This document shows, piece by piece, positions 25,141-37,856 of a stretch of 64,000 nucleotides of DNA. Positions within the stretch are counted from its first letter, which is position 1; the number at the start of each line of letters is the position of its first letter. The notes under the pieces were generated by a model. That model was not told where the DNA came from and searched no databases. It saw only the letters and a program-made list of their open reading frames with translations. The DNA is from Hevea brasiliensis (lineage: Eukaryota; Streptophyta; Magnoliopsida; Malpighiales; Euphorbiaceae): assembly GCF_030052815.1 (NCBI RefSeq), contig NC_079504.1, positions 99,383,969-99,447,968 on the forward strand, written 5' to 3'. The position numbers were made by a program, and so were the translations under genes.

Positions 25141-25182
25141 TAACCAACTGTGCCCTGACTGCCTGAAGTAGTGCTTCTACCT

Positions 25183-26341
25183 CTACCTCTTCCTCTCGCT
25201 AACCGATGTGAACCTCGAGAGCGGGACTGCAATAGATCCCTCGGCAGTAGGAGCTGGACTATATCTCGGAGCACTAGTACAGTCTTTAGCTATATGGCCC
25301 TTGCCACCACAGTTAAAGCAGGCTCCAGTGGCCCAGTAGCACTCCCCCCCATGAATCTTGCCACAAGTCTCACAGGGGCGGGCAGAATGTGAACCCCTGC
25401 TCGACTGCTGACCAGACCTAGGGGGTCTCTGTCCGGAGAATCGGCCCCTACCAAATCTTCCACCTCGACCCCTGCTGGGTCCACTAAACTTCTTCTTTTT
25501 CCCAGAAGTCCCACCAGAACTCGGCTCTACAGACTTTTCCCCCTTGTCTTTGTCTGATTTCTCAGCTTTCTCTGATTTTTCTTTCACTGGGGTTGCTTCT
25601 GATTCTATTCTTTCCAACTCAAGTGCTTGAGACATGAGCTCTGAAAAGTTGCTGTGTCGGAATCCCACAACTTGCATCCTTATGCTGGGCTTCAAACCCG
25701 TCTCAAATCTCTTGCATCTTGCCTTACTGGTAGTAAGGAGACTCCCCGCATAGTGACTCAGGCGGGAGAACTCCCTCTCATACTCTGCCACCGATCGGTT
25801 CCCTTGTTTCAGACTAAAAAATTCTTGCAATTTCTGGTCAACATATGCATCTGGGATGTATTTCTGTCTGAATTCTCTGATGAAGTCATCCCAGGTCAAC
25901 ACTGGTGGTTCAGCCAAGCTGTGGGGGATGGTCTTCCACCAATCATACGCATCCCCTTGCAGTAGCGACACAGAATACTCAAACTTCAACTCATCTTGGC
26001 AGTGCAGCTTCTTAAATACTCTATCCATTCTTTCAAGCCATTGCTCTGCCTCTAAAGGGTCCACTGTACCCTTAAATTCTGCAGCCCCATACTTCAGTAA
26101 TTTATCATATTGTCTGGCTGGAGGCAGTGGTTGTGCCACAGGTGGTTGGGGTGGAGCTTGAGCAGGCATACCCCCAGCCATTTGCTGAAACATCGCAGCC
26201 ATCTGCTGTGCAAACTGTGCAGGGAACTGCGGCATTTGTGGGGCTGGTGCTGCTGACCCACTAACATTCGATAAAGCTGGGGCTTCCCCTTGTGCCTCAG
26301 CTTCAACAGACTACTCAACTGAGCGATCCCCTTCTTCCATA
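25183..26341 (-). pseudogene. Element A gag
   Basis: Nucleocapsid/capsid polyprotein. The frame runs from a Met near 26339 through a stop (TAG near 26307) into an open stretch from 26235. It has a Gln/Met/Pro-rich N-terminus, a retrotransposon gag domain (AAEFKGTVDPLEAEQWLE... through YDWWKTIP, FIREFRQKY and VAEYEREF), a charged Lys/Glu/Ser linker, an Arg/Gly-rich stretch and a knuckle CFNCGGKGHIAKDC with intact CX2CX4HX4C spacing, preceded by CETCGKIHGGEC. A frameshift near 25225-25250 ends the frame early. Overlapping ORFs on plus and in other minus frames are shadows. Confidence 0.92.
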
Positions 26342-26505
26342 ACAGTCTGGAGTAGGGTATCTCCTGAACAAGTAACACATGGAGATTTCCCTCCATTAGT
26401 TCATATTTATGATGTAATGCACTGTATGTAACAATTATGGACATTGAGCAGTTGTACTTAACAAAGAATTACACAAATTCACAATTTAAAACGTACTTCA
26501 AAAAC

Positions 26506-26519
26506 TTACTCTGATACCA
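26506..26519 (-). promoter_or_regulatory. Element A primer binding site (tRNA-iMet)
   Basis: Minus-strand TGGTATCAGAGTAA lies 8 bases after the 5' LTR end. It matches the initiator tRNA-Met primer site over its first 11 bases. Confidence 0.85.
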
Positions 26520-28171
26520 CTAAAACATGTCACACCTTACCCCTCTATAAGGCATAACATGAACCCGTAGAATACCTAATGAACTACCGAACTTCACCTA
26601 TCGATAACTCATTAAGTACCCTACAAGGGATTTTAAAACAATTTTCTTATTTTTGACAAGTGGTGAGCATTTTCTAGTAAGTACTTAAAACATTTACTTA
26701 AAATTAAAACTAGTTAATATTTTTGGTCCATTTTAGTTTTCCGCAAATTTTATAAAAATTTTGACAGAGTTTCCTCTGTATTTTGAGAAAACCGTTCTTC
26801 AAATACCTGTAAAAAGCACTTCTAAAAAATTTTCTCAACCACTACTTCAATTTCATACTCAATCCCAATCAATTTCACTCAAATTAAATAAAATAGTTGT
26901 ACTCATATTTCATTAGAGACAAAATAATTTATATACATTCTTACAAACTTTACATCAAAAGAAATACAACTAAACTTTATTACAAATTTCATATAAATTT
27001 TTTTGTACAAGCTGCTCAAAATCCATTTACATGTCCATATATTTATGTACAATATATACATCAAAAGAAATATTTATAGTTAGGGTATAAATTATACCCG
27101 AAGACTTCAAGCTGATGACTCCTCACACCTCAGCAGCTCAGTCTGCTGCTCCTCTAGTCTCTGTATCTGCGACAGCAATAGAAGCTATCGCTGAGTACTA
27201 GGACTCAGTGGTACACAACATACTAAAATAATTTTTATGCAAAATATAAATCACGTTTATTCCAAAAATTTGACTAAACATGAACATTAAACACAAAACA
27301 TGAATTATGAGGTTTTAATGCAAACCAAGTTCATTTCGAAGTATCAAAACACATTTCATAAAACCCACAGTTAGATCATGCCATTCGAAACAAATAGAAT
27401 CTCAATAGCCAGAGGCTAAAGAGAAATCACATCACAAGGCTAGCTAGCTCAAATATATGGATACCATTCACATCCTCTTCTACTGGCACACCTCAACACT
27501 TCTCCAGAGAAGGAATCAAAATTCGAAACTAATTACCCCCACTAATCGTGTTAGTGAGGTGTTCAAATATATGGTCATGATACTGTGGTTTCAAAACTTA
27601 TCTTAACAATTTGTTAAACATTGTCATGTCAAATATACACAATAACTTCCAACAATTTAAGTCAAAACATCATAACTAATGTCACAAATAAATTCTCAAT
27701 AATTCAAAGCAAATGTAAAATACATATTTCATTCACTTTATCAACACATTTTAAAGCATAGTGATGTTGTGCACAAACCTCAAATGAGTCGTCTTTTGGC
27801 CTTAACTCGACTCCTCGGGTTCTGTCCCGGTATTCTTTTCCACTAAAACACACAATTTTATAGTGTTTCAGTACCATAATTTAACATAAATCCAAAAATA
27901 AATTTAACTTCACTTATACCTAGTTCTAACGTGCTAATTTCGACGTTCTTGAAATTTTTGTGTTTCGGGTTACTATTCACTATACTATTCAAGTCAAATT
28001 ATTGACTTTTTAAGGCTTAATAGGTATGGGAACTCCAACTTCACCCACATACCACATTTTGGCCATTAAGCTTGTTGGTTTTGGTCATTTTCTCAAAGAT
28101 TAAGTCATTTTGGCAAAATTGCCAATTTTCGGTTTTGGTGCTCCAAAATTGCACTGTTCCATTGGTCAATC

Positions 28172-28934
28172 TGTTGAGGCAGTGGGTGTAGAATAGGCTT
28201 TGAGGCGTGATGAATCACTATCTTTAAAGTATTAATTGCCCCCACTAGATTGCTGCAAGGTTATGGCAATATACCTCCAGGATATAATAAAGCCTGAAAT
28301 CTGCAGACAGCAACTCCTGAAGATTTCCCTTAAGAACTCTTTATACGAACTGAATTTAGAAAGACTAGAAGAAAAGAAGAAGAAGTAGAAGTAGTATATA
28401 TCTGGATTGAAAAAATCATTCATATTTATAAAGAATGAAAAGTCATAGCACCTTTACTAGATAGACACATCTGTCTATCTCCAATAGATACAACTGTTTA
28501 TGTAATAGACATGTCTATTTATTAAAAGATACCTATACAAATAGTTGTAACTATTTGTATAGAATAGACATGTCTGTTTATTAACAGACACCTATACAAA
28601 TAGTTATGACTTTTTGTATAGAATAGACATGTCTATTTATTAACAGACACCTATACAAACAGTTGTGACTGTTTGTATAGAATTGATATGTCTGTCTATT
28701 AACAGACACATTTACTTATTAATAAACACATCTATTCGTAATTTATTTATGAAAATTACAATATGATAATTATTTTATTTCACACATATACGTGCCAAGT
28801 GCCATAATAGAATAATATATATTGAATTTATATATATAATTCTATACATATTTTACTCTTACCATTACCTTATATTTTAACAATATAGGAATTCTTTCTC
28901 TCTATATTGTCTAACATACAAGCTATTTATAACA
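28172..28934 (-). repeat. Element F left (3') LTR
   Basis: 763 bp, nearly identical to 31973-32676 but one 59-bp repeat unit longer. Units at about 28504-28690 contain inverted repeats such as ATACAAATAGTT/ACTATTTGTAT and GACATGTC. Confidence 0.92.
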
Positions 28935-29591
28935 ATCCCCCACTTAGCTTGTATTGTTAGATCCCATTGTTTCATGCATAATGAAAAGTATCTTTCGATT
29001 TAAACTTTTCCTTAGTGTAAGTATTTCAAAGTTCTAAAGAAATCATGGTGGCCTTAGCTTAAACCTAGATTCCTATTAAATAGAACCGGAAATACTACAC
29101 ACACGAATCAATTAGTTCGACTTAAAAAGTTCACCAAAATTTTAGCACGAATATGGCCTTGTGCTACCTCATGTTTTCATGAACATTTACAAAAGTTATT
29201 CTCACTTTTGTTGAAGCGGCACCACTTCCTATGTTCATATAGGTGAAGTTTCCTTTGTAATAATTTTAAACTTCATTAAGAGTATAAATACTCATCCTCA
29301 TTCCATTAACTTAGTACATTAAGTACTTTAATTACAACATTTACTAATGACTTGTTGTTACCCTTTAAACTTTATTTAGTAATAATACTATAAAGTAGGA
29401 TTCCCATCATTAGTAAATTTAATGGAATATTCTAAATCCTAATCAGCACATGTACTTATGATCATAACTCTCGAGAGCCCTTTTATTAAAGGATTTGCTA
29501 GATTATTATAGGATTTAACATAAACATGGTAATAACACCATTAGAGACTAATTGTCTTACATTTTCATGTCTTAAGCTTATATATATACTT

Positions 29592-29900
29592 TCAATTGTA
29601 TATTTTACTATAAACTTTAACCATCGTGATTTGACTATCACAATATAAAGAAATAGATAGCACAGGTTGTGGCCACAACTTAATATCCGATAATAAGTTT
29701 CTCAGCCATTCTACTTCTTTACCAACATTCGCCAAAGTTATAAATTCGGATTCCATCGTAGAATGAGTTATGCAAGTTTGTTTCTTTGATGCCCAAGAAA
29801 CAAAACCTCCACCTAAAGTGGACACCCAACCAAAGGTTGACTTATTATCCGTAGTACTACTTATCCAATTGGCATTTGTATAATCCTAGGATCTCCACCA
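29592..29900 (-). pseudogene. Element F copia RNase H fragment
   Basis: The minus frame 29592-29825 holds the typical Ty1/copia RNase H text: [21 protein letters not shown], then EVEWLRNLL and LYCDSQ. It ends early in AT-rich sequence. Upstream the frame is broken. RNase H degrades RNA in the RNA-DNA hybrid; this fragment cannot be functional. Confidence 0.85.
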
Positions 29901-30331
29901 TATTTGTTTTACTAGTCAACCATATAATCATATGTTTATAACATGAACTACATAAATAATTCACAGTCTAGATATATACCTTATTTTTTCAGAAATAAAT
30001 TACTCCATAACTTGTTTAAAATGAGAGTATCCAACAATAAAGAACCAAGCTAAACTTGCACATACACACAAATGCATACTCATTTGTCCTTTTGTTACTT
30101 CTTACAAATGACTTGTAAGGCTCTTATATTTACTACTCAAAATGTATCAACCTTTTGGCCAATAAATTCATCTCTTCATACATGTAACTATTAAGAAGAA
30201 TTGCATCTTTTTATTTAGTTACATCTTTTGGCCAAGAGACACAACTCTTTGCATGAATACAACTCTTTATATGGTTTTAGCACATTTGGAAATTTATCAC
30301 AGAATAATCTATAGTTTATAATTCTTTTTTT

Positions 30332-30588
30332 TTAATATCCAAAAACCCTTGAAATTTCTTTCCAGTATTTCATACTAATATTACTAGTATAACTTGATAA
30401 TTTAAATACTGCGAAAGCAATATCAGGTCTAGTGCAATACATAGCATATATTAAGCTATCAATAGCATTAGTATACTCAATTTGAGTAATTATTCTACCA
30501 AAATTTCCAGTGAATTTGCAATAAATATCATATGGAGTATTTGCTTCCCTCAACACAATGAAATTGACAAAGAGTAAAACCCCCACTA
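30332..30588 (-). pseudogene. Element F RT C-terminal fragment
   Basis: The minus frame contains QIEYTNAIDSLIYAMYCTRPDIAFAVFKLSSYTSN, here cited only as the recognisable blocks SLIYAMYCTRPDIAFAV and KLSSYTSN. These mark the end of copia reverse transcriptase. It lies between RNase H (29.6 kb) and the YVDD block (31.4 kb), in the expected order. Confidence 0.85.
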
Positions 30589-31259
30589 TGTTACAGCTAG
30601 GTAGTTTAGGCAGATCCCTCAAGGATAATAACCAAAATATAAATCTAGAAAGTAATTTTAAAATTCTTCCAAGAATAAATTAAAGAATAATAATATTGAT
30701 TGTAGGTAAAAATGAAGAGAAGAGACAAAAAAAGAAAGTTACTAGATTTTTTTTTTGGTTCCAAACTGCTATTTATAAAGCATTTGCATCTCTTCAAACA
30801 TCTACAATAGTTCACTTTGTATCTATTAGAATAGTTATATCTATTCACTTACACCTTTTAGAATAGATACAATAGTTTACTTCATATCTCTTATAACAAT
30901 TACATCTATTCTCTTATACCTTTTACAATAGATACAATCGTTCACTTTGTATCTCTTTGAATAATTACATCTGTTCACTTATACCTTTTACAATAGATAC
31001 AACTGTTCACTTTGTATCTCTTAGAATAATTATATCTGTTCACTTATACCTCTTAGAACATATACAACTGTTCACTTATACATCTTAGAAACTATTTACT
31101 TATACCTTTTAGAATAGATATAATCATTCACTTATACCTTTTAGAACAGATGCAGCCATTCACTTTGTATCTCTTAGAACAATTTTATATATTCACTTAT
31201 GAACAGACATAACTCTTTTGAAATGAGATAAAAATTTTTTTATCACTAATATTTTAACA
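30589..31259 (-). repeat. LTR-like insertion inside F (uncertain)
   Basis: The segment starts TGTTACAGC and ends ATTTTAACA. It is followed by a minus-strand purine run (GGTGGGGATAT). It is full of degenerate repeats of about 60 bp based on CTGTTCACTTTGTATCTCTTAGAATA, a layout like the repeats in F's own LTR. It separates two parts of RT. No target duplication was found (CACTA versus ATATC), so it may be a recombinant end of another copia element, not a clean insertion. Confidence 0.45.
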
Positions 31260-31379
31260 ATATCCCCACCTAGTTATTGATAGATACAATCAATATGAAT
31301 TAGGATTTATGCATACAAAAAGTGTTTTTCGACTTATGCACATAAATTTTATTATCTTCTTTAACACATTCACCATGAG

Positions 31380-31972
31380 CTTTAGCATCATAATATAACC
31401 TTATATTTCTTCTAATTATAAGCATGTCATCAACATAAAATAAATTATCACATTAAAAACTTTTAATGTGTATGTATTTCAGAATCTATTTAAGAGAAAA
31501 GTCGTATGTGGCATACAATAATTTCGTCCTATAATCATTCAAACTAGAAGTATGATGTGCTCTTATTTCTCCTGATTGCAATGATTTAGGAACTACCACT
31601 TTCAAATCCTTAAACTTTGAAACAAAGATATGCAACTCATGGACTTATCCATAACAGGCATATTATCAAGTATTTAGAATTCAAAATATTTCATAATGAG
31701 ACATTTACCCATACCTTTTTTTTTCTGTACTGTATTCTAATTCTAACGAATTCCAGATTTCCTTTGGAGGCTTCACAGAGGAAAATAAATCTTATAGCCT
31801 ATTTGATGAGTTATTGAGAATAAGACCTCTGCATGGCAATTCATCTTCTTTTCTTGATCTGCTTTCACCTTCTCAGTGAATATAAGTTGTTCCTTAAAAT
31901 GATCAAGTTTCACGAACTCTTGATTCATCACGAAAACAGCCATAGACTCTATTGCGTTTAATACCTTAAAAT
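31380..31972 (-). pseudogene. Element F RT catalytic block and gag start remnant
   Basis: Near 31405-31440 the minus strand encodes FYVDDMLIIRRN, the copia RT active site. At about 31800-31935 a short minus frame beginning MAVFVMNQEFVKLDHF resembles the start of copia gag. The stretch between does not give a clear protease or integrase. Large internal deletions are the simplest reading. Confidence 0.65.
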
Positions 31973-32676
31973 TGTTGAGGCAGTGGGTGTAGAATAGGCT
32001 TTGAGGCGTGATGAATCACTATCTTTAAGGTATTAATTGCCCCCACTAGATTGCTGTAAGGTTATGGCAATATACCTCCAGGATACAACAAAGCCTGAAA
32101 TCTGCAAACAGCAACCCCTGAAGATTTCCCTTAATAACTCTTTATACGAACTGAATTTAGAAAGACTAGAAGAAAAGAAGAAGAAGTAGAAGTAGTATAT
32201 ATCTGGATTGAAAAAATCATCCATATTTATAAAGAATGAAAAGTCATAGCACCTTTACTAGATAGACACATCCATCTATCTCCAATAGATACAACTGTTT
32301 ATGTAATAGACATGTCTGTTTATTAAAAGATACCTATACAAATAGTTGTGACTATTTGTATAGAATAGACATGTCTGTTTATTAACAGACACCTATACAA
32401 ATAGTTATGACTTTTTGTATAGAATTGATATGTCTGTCTATTAACAGACACATCTACTTGTTAATAAACACATCTGTTCGTAATTTATTTACGAAAATTA
32501 CAATATGATAATTATTTTATTTCACACATATACGTGCCAAGTGCCATAATAGAATAATATATACTGAATTTATATATATAATTCTATACATATTTCACTC
32601 TTACCATTACCTTATATTTTAACAATATAGGAATTCTTTCTCTCTATATTGTCTAACATACAAGCTATTTATAACA
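31973..32676 (-). repeat. Element F right (5') LTR
   Basis: 704 bp, TGTTGAGGCAG to TTATAACA. It has one fewer 59-bp unit than the left LTR (repeat zone about 32308-32436). The primer site to its left is not clear: the minus strand reads AAGGTATTAAACGC, a poor match to the tRNA-iMet site. Confidence 0.92.
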
Positions 32677-34692
32677 CAATCTACTGTTGGAATTTGGCAA
32701 AACTTCCTTCATAGAAAATGTTCCTTATTGTCTTAAGCGTATTCTCATTTTTGGATCACCCCAATCGGAGTTTTGTAGCTCAAGTTATAGCCAAAATACA
32801 ATTACTGTTCACGTGCACTGTTCATGCTGAGATTTTGGTTCTGGCAGATTTTTGATCCAACTTTGTTCAGTAATTTGATCAAGTTAAGTTCATAATTTGG
32901 TCTAACTTTCTTCATATGAAATGTTCTACTATGTCTTAGGTTTCCATCGGTTCAAGAATCACCTAAATCCGAGTTTCCTAGAGAAAGTTATAGCCCTTCA
33001 AACATTACTGCTCAAATGGAATTCTGCAGAATCGCAGGTACAGTAACTCAACTTTTGCTCAATAATTTGAATGGGTTAATGGCATAATTTGGGGTGGTGT
33101 TCTTCATGAAAGTTTTAGATCTATATCTTATCTAATTGCTGGTAAAATTTCAGGTCAATTTGACCTGTCTAGCTCGAATTATGACTAAAATGAACAGTTA
33201 CTGTTCATTTGGTCGATTTAGTCTTGATGTGACCGCTCTCATTTCACTTTGGTCAATTGTTGCACTAAGTTTTGGTTAGTTTTTGGGCATGGTTCCTTAA
33301 TGAAAATTGTGCCCTTTTTTTGTCTATTTTCATCCCCAATTGGTAGCATATCAATTGGGCTTGTAAAATTCCCATTTTGGTCCTTCAAAGTAGGTTTGGT
33401 CATGCTGCATTTGACCTATGAATTTGGTTTTCATTCCAACAATTCCCACACATCTCTTTTGTTCATTATTAACCATTTTTCATCTCATAATAGACTAAAG
33501 TCATCATTTAAGCATTTCTCCAAAATTTGGTTCACAAACCCTAGCCTCCTAACCCTAATCTCACTTAATTGTTACAATTAATTACATTTATGCATTTCCA
33601 TCTTACTACCATACTCATGCAAGTTTATTAACACTTTTAATTCATTTAAAATACATCCACTCTCATACCTCAATGGCTGGCCGAAAATTCCCTCTCTTCC
33701 TAATCATGCAATATTTTTCAATTCCTTCATATAATCTCATTCATTTCTACCTTAAATCCATCATATATACTAAAAAGAAAAGCTGGATTAGTTTACCTTA
33801 AGTGAGCAAAATTTGTCTATCCAATTCTTCAATTTCTCTCCTCCTTTCTTCTTTCTTTCTTGTGCTTAAGTTGAGATTGCAAGGTCTAGTGAGGTATTTA
33901 AGGGAGTTATGAAGGTTAAGTGAAGAGAATTAAGCTTAAGTATAAGCTTAAAGGAAGAAAATTTCATGGAGGACTTGAGAGAAAGTGGGGCGGCAAACCA
34001 AGGAAAGAAGAAGACTTTTTCTAATTTTTTTTTCTTTTGTTTCCTTTAATCTTATCCCTTTTTGAAGACCAAAATTCCCAAATTAATAAAATAATTTAAT
34101 TAATCTTTTATGACATCATTCATGATGTCATCACCTTTGACTTTTCTAACTTCTTTCTCTTTTTTTTTTCTATTTATTTTTTTCTATTAGTTCTTTAATT
34201 TAATTCTCGATTCTGAAATTTTCTTTTCTCCGTTTTTATTTGACAGTTAGGTCAGGAGTCAGCTCTCGGGGTCAATTAACCAAATTGCCCCTCGCCGGTT
34301 CATCCCGGTTTGTAAATAATCCAATATTTCTTCCGGCTCCCTGACCTAATTATTTGACTGGTTTAACAGTTCTTTTTCGTGATTTTCTCTTTTTCACTGT
34401 GTTCATAAGGGCCTAAGGACCACAGCGTCACTTTTTACGGTTTGAAATTTGAGTTTAAAAAGACTTCGCAGTCGTTCCCGAGGAGGTCACTCATCGCTGT
34501 GACTCTCGGCTCGTTTAACCTCTTATGTTCTGTTTTTCTTATTTATAGTTAACTAATTAAACATTACTAATTATTTGTGTTTATGGCTTCTTAAGTTGTC
34601 TTAAGTGTGGCTCTAATCTCCTTAATTGTCCGGACCGACACCGGTCACCGGAACAGTGAAATATACCAGGCTATACAAATAGGGGTGTTACA

Positions 34693-35346
34693 ACCTTCAC
34701 TTTGCTGTACTCTTTCTATGATCTTCATCAATTGTTGGTCTCTGTGCTGGGAAACTCTAACTCTGTCTCTCAAGTCTGGCCTCACTGAAAAATGAGCCAG
34801 CAATACCCCCTTATCTGAAAGATCTAGGATTAAACCTTGATCCATCAACTCATGTACCTCCTGAATTAACGGTCTCTTCTCTGCTGAAATGTGCTCCAAA
34901 CTGCCAGAAGATTTTCTGCTCAAAGCATCTGCTACTACATTGGTTTTCCCAGGGTGGTACTGGATGGTGCAATCATAGTCTTTCAGAAGCTCCATCCATC
35001 TCATCTGTCTCAAGTTTAAATCCCTCTGTTGGAAGATGTACTTCAAACTCTTGTGGTCGGTGTATATCTCGCACACTTCACCATACAGGTAGTGTCTCCA
35101 GATTTTTAGTGCAAAGACTACAGTCGCCAATTCCAAATCATGGGTGGGGTAGTTCTGCTTATGCCTCTTCAGCTGTCTTGAAGCATAAGCCACTACTTTT
35201 TCATTCTGCATCAAAACACACCCTAGGCCAACTCTGGAGGCGTCACAGTAAACGGTGTATCCTTCACCACTCATAGGGAGTGTCAACATAGGGGCGGTGG
35301 TTAGACACTCCTTAAGCTTCTGGAAACTCCTCTCACAGTCATCTGT
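34693..35346 (-). pseudogene. Element B pol, middle part: RNase H
   Basis: The frame resumes right where A's LTR ends and holds chromovirus RNase [17 protein letters not shown], then [23 protein letters not shown] and VVADALSRK. It is cut at 34693 by element A; the integrase part continues at 18010. A TGA at 35347-35349 replaces a codon between this domain and the RT thumb. Confidence 0.92.
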
Positions 35347-35632
35347 TCAAATGAATGGAACATTCTTCTGAGTTAATTTAGTTAGGGGAGCCGCTATCCT
35401 GGAAAAATCTTGCATAAAACGCCTATAGTAGCCAGCTAAACCCAGAAAACTTCGCACCTCAGTGACTGTTGTAGGCCTAAGCCAATCAGTTACAGCTTCA
35501 ATTTTCTTAGGATCCACTTGAATGCCGTCACTAGAAACCACGTGTCCCAAGAATGAGATGCTTTCTAGCCAAAATTCACATTTTGAAAATTTGGCATATA
35601 TCTGGTGCTCCCTCAACGTCTGCAACACCATC
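35347..35632 (-). pseudogene. Element B pol: RT thumb/connection
   Basis: The minus frame includes the typical chromovirus blocks [29 protein letters not shown] and [11 protein letters not shown]. It is cut at 35632 by element C. The RT palm with FIDDILVYS lies on the other side at 62247. Confidence 0.92.
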
Positions 35633-36009
35633 TGTCGCAAAGGATTTTGCGGTCGCCTGGACGAACCCTCACCGAAGTGGGAAAGAGTGAGGAGTCGCCA
35701 CCTTAGTTTTGAGGGTAACTAAAGAAAACCATTTGTGAAGATAAATTGAAATAAAACCACTTCAAACCAGAGATTCTAAGTTCGGGGTCCGTAAACGGGT
35801 GGGGAAGGTGTTAGGCACCCCACCTCATCCCTTAATAAGGGTAAGTAGATTTAACTTTGCATTAGTTAGAAGGGCTTGAATGGACATGTTGATCCTTTTG
35901 ACTTAAAGGAGCATTTGATTTTTTTCACTAAATTTGGATCACCCAGATACAAAAGTAAATGAGACAACCTTAGTGAGTTACTGTTGCAGGTTAAGAACTA
36001 TTTTATTAA

Positions 36010-36250
36010 AATTTAATTTAAGACTTGTATGAGAACTCTTTTCCGAACTCTTTAATATTTATTAAAATTTTGAGTTGAGACCGGATAAGAACTCTCTTCC
36101 GGTCTCTATTAAGTATTTATTTAAATTTTGATTTGAGACCAGATAAGAACTCTCCTCCGATCCCTATTTAATTAAAGTTTGGAGTTGAGAATCGGATAAG
36201 AACCCTCTTCCGATCTCTTTTAAATTAACAGGAACCTTAATGGGATCTTT
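36010..36250. repeat. Degenerate ~75-bp direct repeats in C LTR
   Basis: Four units share GAGAC(C/T)... GATAAGAACTCTCTTCCG(G/A)TCTCT and a following TTTAAATTTTGA-like tail. The same array is at about 57145-57360 in the other LTR. Confidence 0.85.
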
Positions 36251-37856
36251 CCGATCTCCCAAATTTTAATTTTAGCTACATGTCATAAGGTCCTAAAGCT
36301 AAAGATTCTGGCGTTCTAAAGGTGCTGGGGATAAGGCTTCTTTTAACTAGTTGATATTTTGTGACTAAATAAGAAAAGCTGGAATAAATTTTGCTGACCT
36401 CCCCTAAGGTCACTTTACCAGTACCTATGAATGTCCGATCTATTCTGTTTCGTTTACTTTGGCTTTATCCCACTTTATGGCATCTTGCCGAATTGCCGTT
36501 TACGTCAGCTTAACATTGTGGCTATTTTCCTGACGTATTATTCAGGCTCTCTCTCTTAAAAGAGACCCATAAGTTGCAGTTATCTATATTTTACCCAACC
36601 ACTTACACGCTACTAGGAACCAGAAAATTTGCATTCAGAAACGATGAAGGTTAATAAAACGATAGACTGATCACTAAAGAAATAAACTCGAGAGTAGCAT
36701 TCTTTAAGGTTCTTTGACACTAAATGAACTTGGAGAGAATCACATGCATAAAAAGGACAAAGAGAATGCAAAAAGTAAACTAAACACTTAATAAAACGGC
36801 AATATGAGCTCTTACCTGTATGGAGCCAAATCTATTGAAATGACTACGGGGTGACAAATAGTAATAAGACAGCGGACTGATTAGCTTGAGGGCTGATGTT
36901 CTTTGTGAACTGAAGGATGCTTAGCTAAAATGCAATAAGATTAAGATAAAAACCGAGTGAAATGAAATTAAGCTTGGATAATGGGAATGAAGACAGATAT
37001 GATAAAAGGCTGAGAGTGAGAGAGTGACCGGATAATGAACAAACTGAAAATGTAGAGTTCCAGTATTCAGAATCCTTTTTTAAGAAAACACTTCAGAAAA
37101 CTAGTTTCAAAAGTCTTTCTAATCAAAACTTCAAATTAGCAGAGTAACAAACCGAATCGAGTTTCAGAGTTCTTCCGCTATAATAACTACCTCTCTTTTT
37201 GCCCGTCCCCTGAACAGTTTTTCATGCAGGTATTTATAGGAATCGGGTGCTCCCCATGAAGGGTCAGGATTTACTTTGAGGGAGATGAAGGGTCTGGATT
37301 TCGAAGGACATGATCGGATGTTCAGGAATTAAAGAGAATCAAAATGAATGGCTGAGATCACTCTTCAGAATGTTTGTCCTTTTCTTCTTTCAATCCGACG
37401 GTCCCAAATCTTCTCGTCCGGAACGATCTGAGGGCTAAGAGCGAAAGACGCTGGTATTGTCATCTTCTCTCTTGATCCAAGGGTTCCGGGTTTGTCCTTA
37501 CAAGTGAGATCAACGGTGGGGATTGGGATGTACAGGACTGTCATGACATACCCTGGCACCTGTCAGCATTGCGGGCGATTCTTAGGCGTGCGGTGGAGAT
37601 CTCGTCTGCAACGCTTTAACTACCTCGGCTCTGATTCTGACGACGGTTATTTGAGATTTGTCTTATTCCTTTTGTCTTCCGATCCCTCTTCTTGACATGC
37701 TCCTATTCCGATCTCTCATGCTAATCTCCCGTCTTCCGATCTATTATTCCGATCTCTCCCTTTCTCTGGTCCGGTCTGGTCAAAGCATTAATTTCCCCTC
37801 GATTCCCGAGGCGTTCGCTTCGTTTTCTGCTCAGCAATAAATGCCCGTTTTCCCCC

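Larger units (their letters stand above)
28172..32676 (-). mobile_element. Element F: degenerate Ty1/copia element
   Basis: Two LTRs (TGTTGAGGCAG...TTATAACA) are bordered by perfect CAATC duplications at 28167-28171 and 32677-32681 inside A's LTR. A polypurine tract at 28935-28945 (minus AGTGGGGGAT) sets the minus orientation. The interior has copia RNase H and RT pieces with the catalytic YVDD, but most of gag, protease and integrase is missing or unreadable. A second copia LTR-like segment lies inside (30589-31259). F is the youngest layer over A. Confidence 0.92.
18011..34692 (-). mobile_element. Element A: full-length chromovirus nested in B's pol
   Basis: A has two 3.6-kb LTRs, a polypurine tract, a tRNA-iMet primer site and gag-protease-RT-RNase H-integrase-chromodomain on minus. 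It interrupts B between RNase H and integrase. Flanks on plus are TCCTT (18006-18010) and ACCTT (34693-34697), a 5-bp target duplication with one mismatch, and B's frame is continuous across the site once A is removed. The two LTRs are very similar, so the insertion looks fairly recent. Copia element F later entered the right LTR. Several stops and frameshifts make A non-autonomous as read. Confidence 0.95.
26528..34692 (-). repeat. Element A right (5') LTR, split by copia element F
   Basis: The LTR runs from TGTCACACC to GGTGTTACA. Without F and one copy of its target duplication it is about 3.65 kb, matching the left LTR. It contains the same hairpins (27191-27208; about 33184-33213) and the paired CAATTGG block (33336-33358). 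The reading frame at 26897-27079 matches the start of the one at 18380, as expected for LTR copies; it is not a gene. Confidence 0.94.

Noticed and set aside
28232..28423. 63-codon ORF with a Phe-rich segment, repeated at 32033-32224
   Set aside because: Lies wholly inside F's LTRs; the duplication is explained by the LTR pair, and the translation is low complexity.
30645..30848. 67-codon Lys/Asn/Phe-rich ORF
   Set aside because: AT-rich repeat sequence inside the LTR-like segment of F; no family features.
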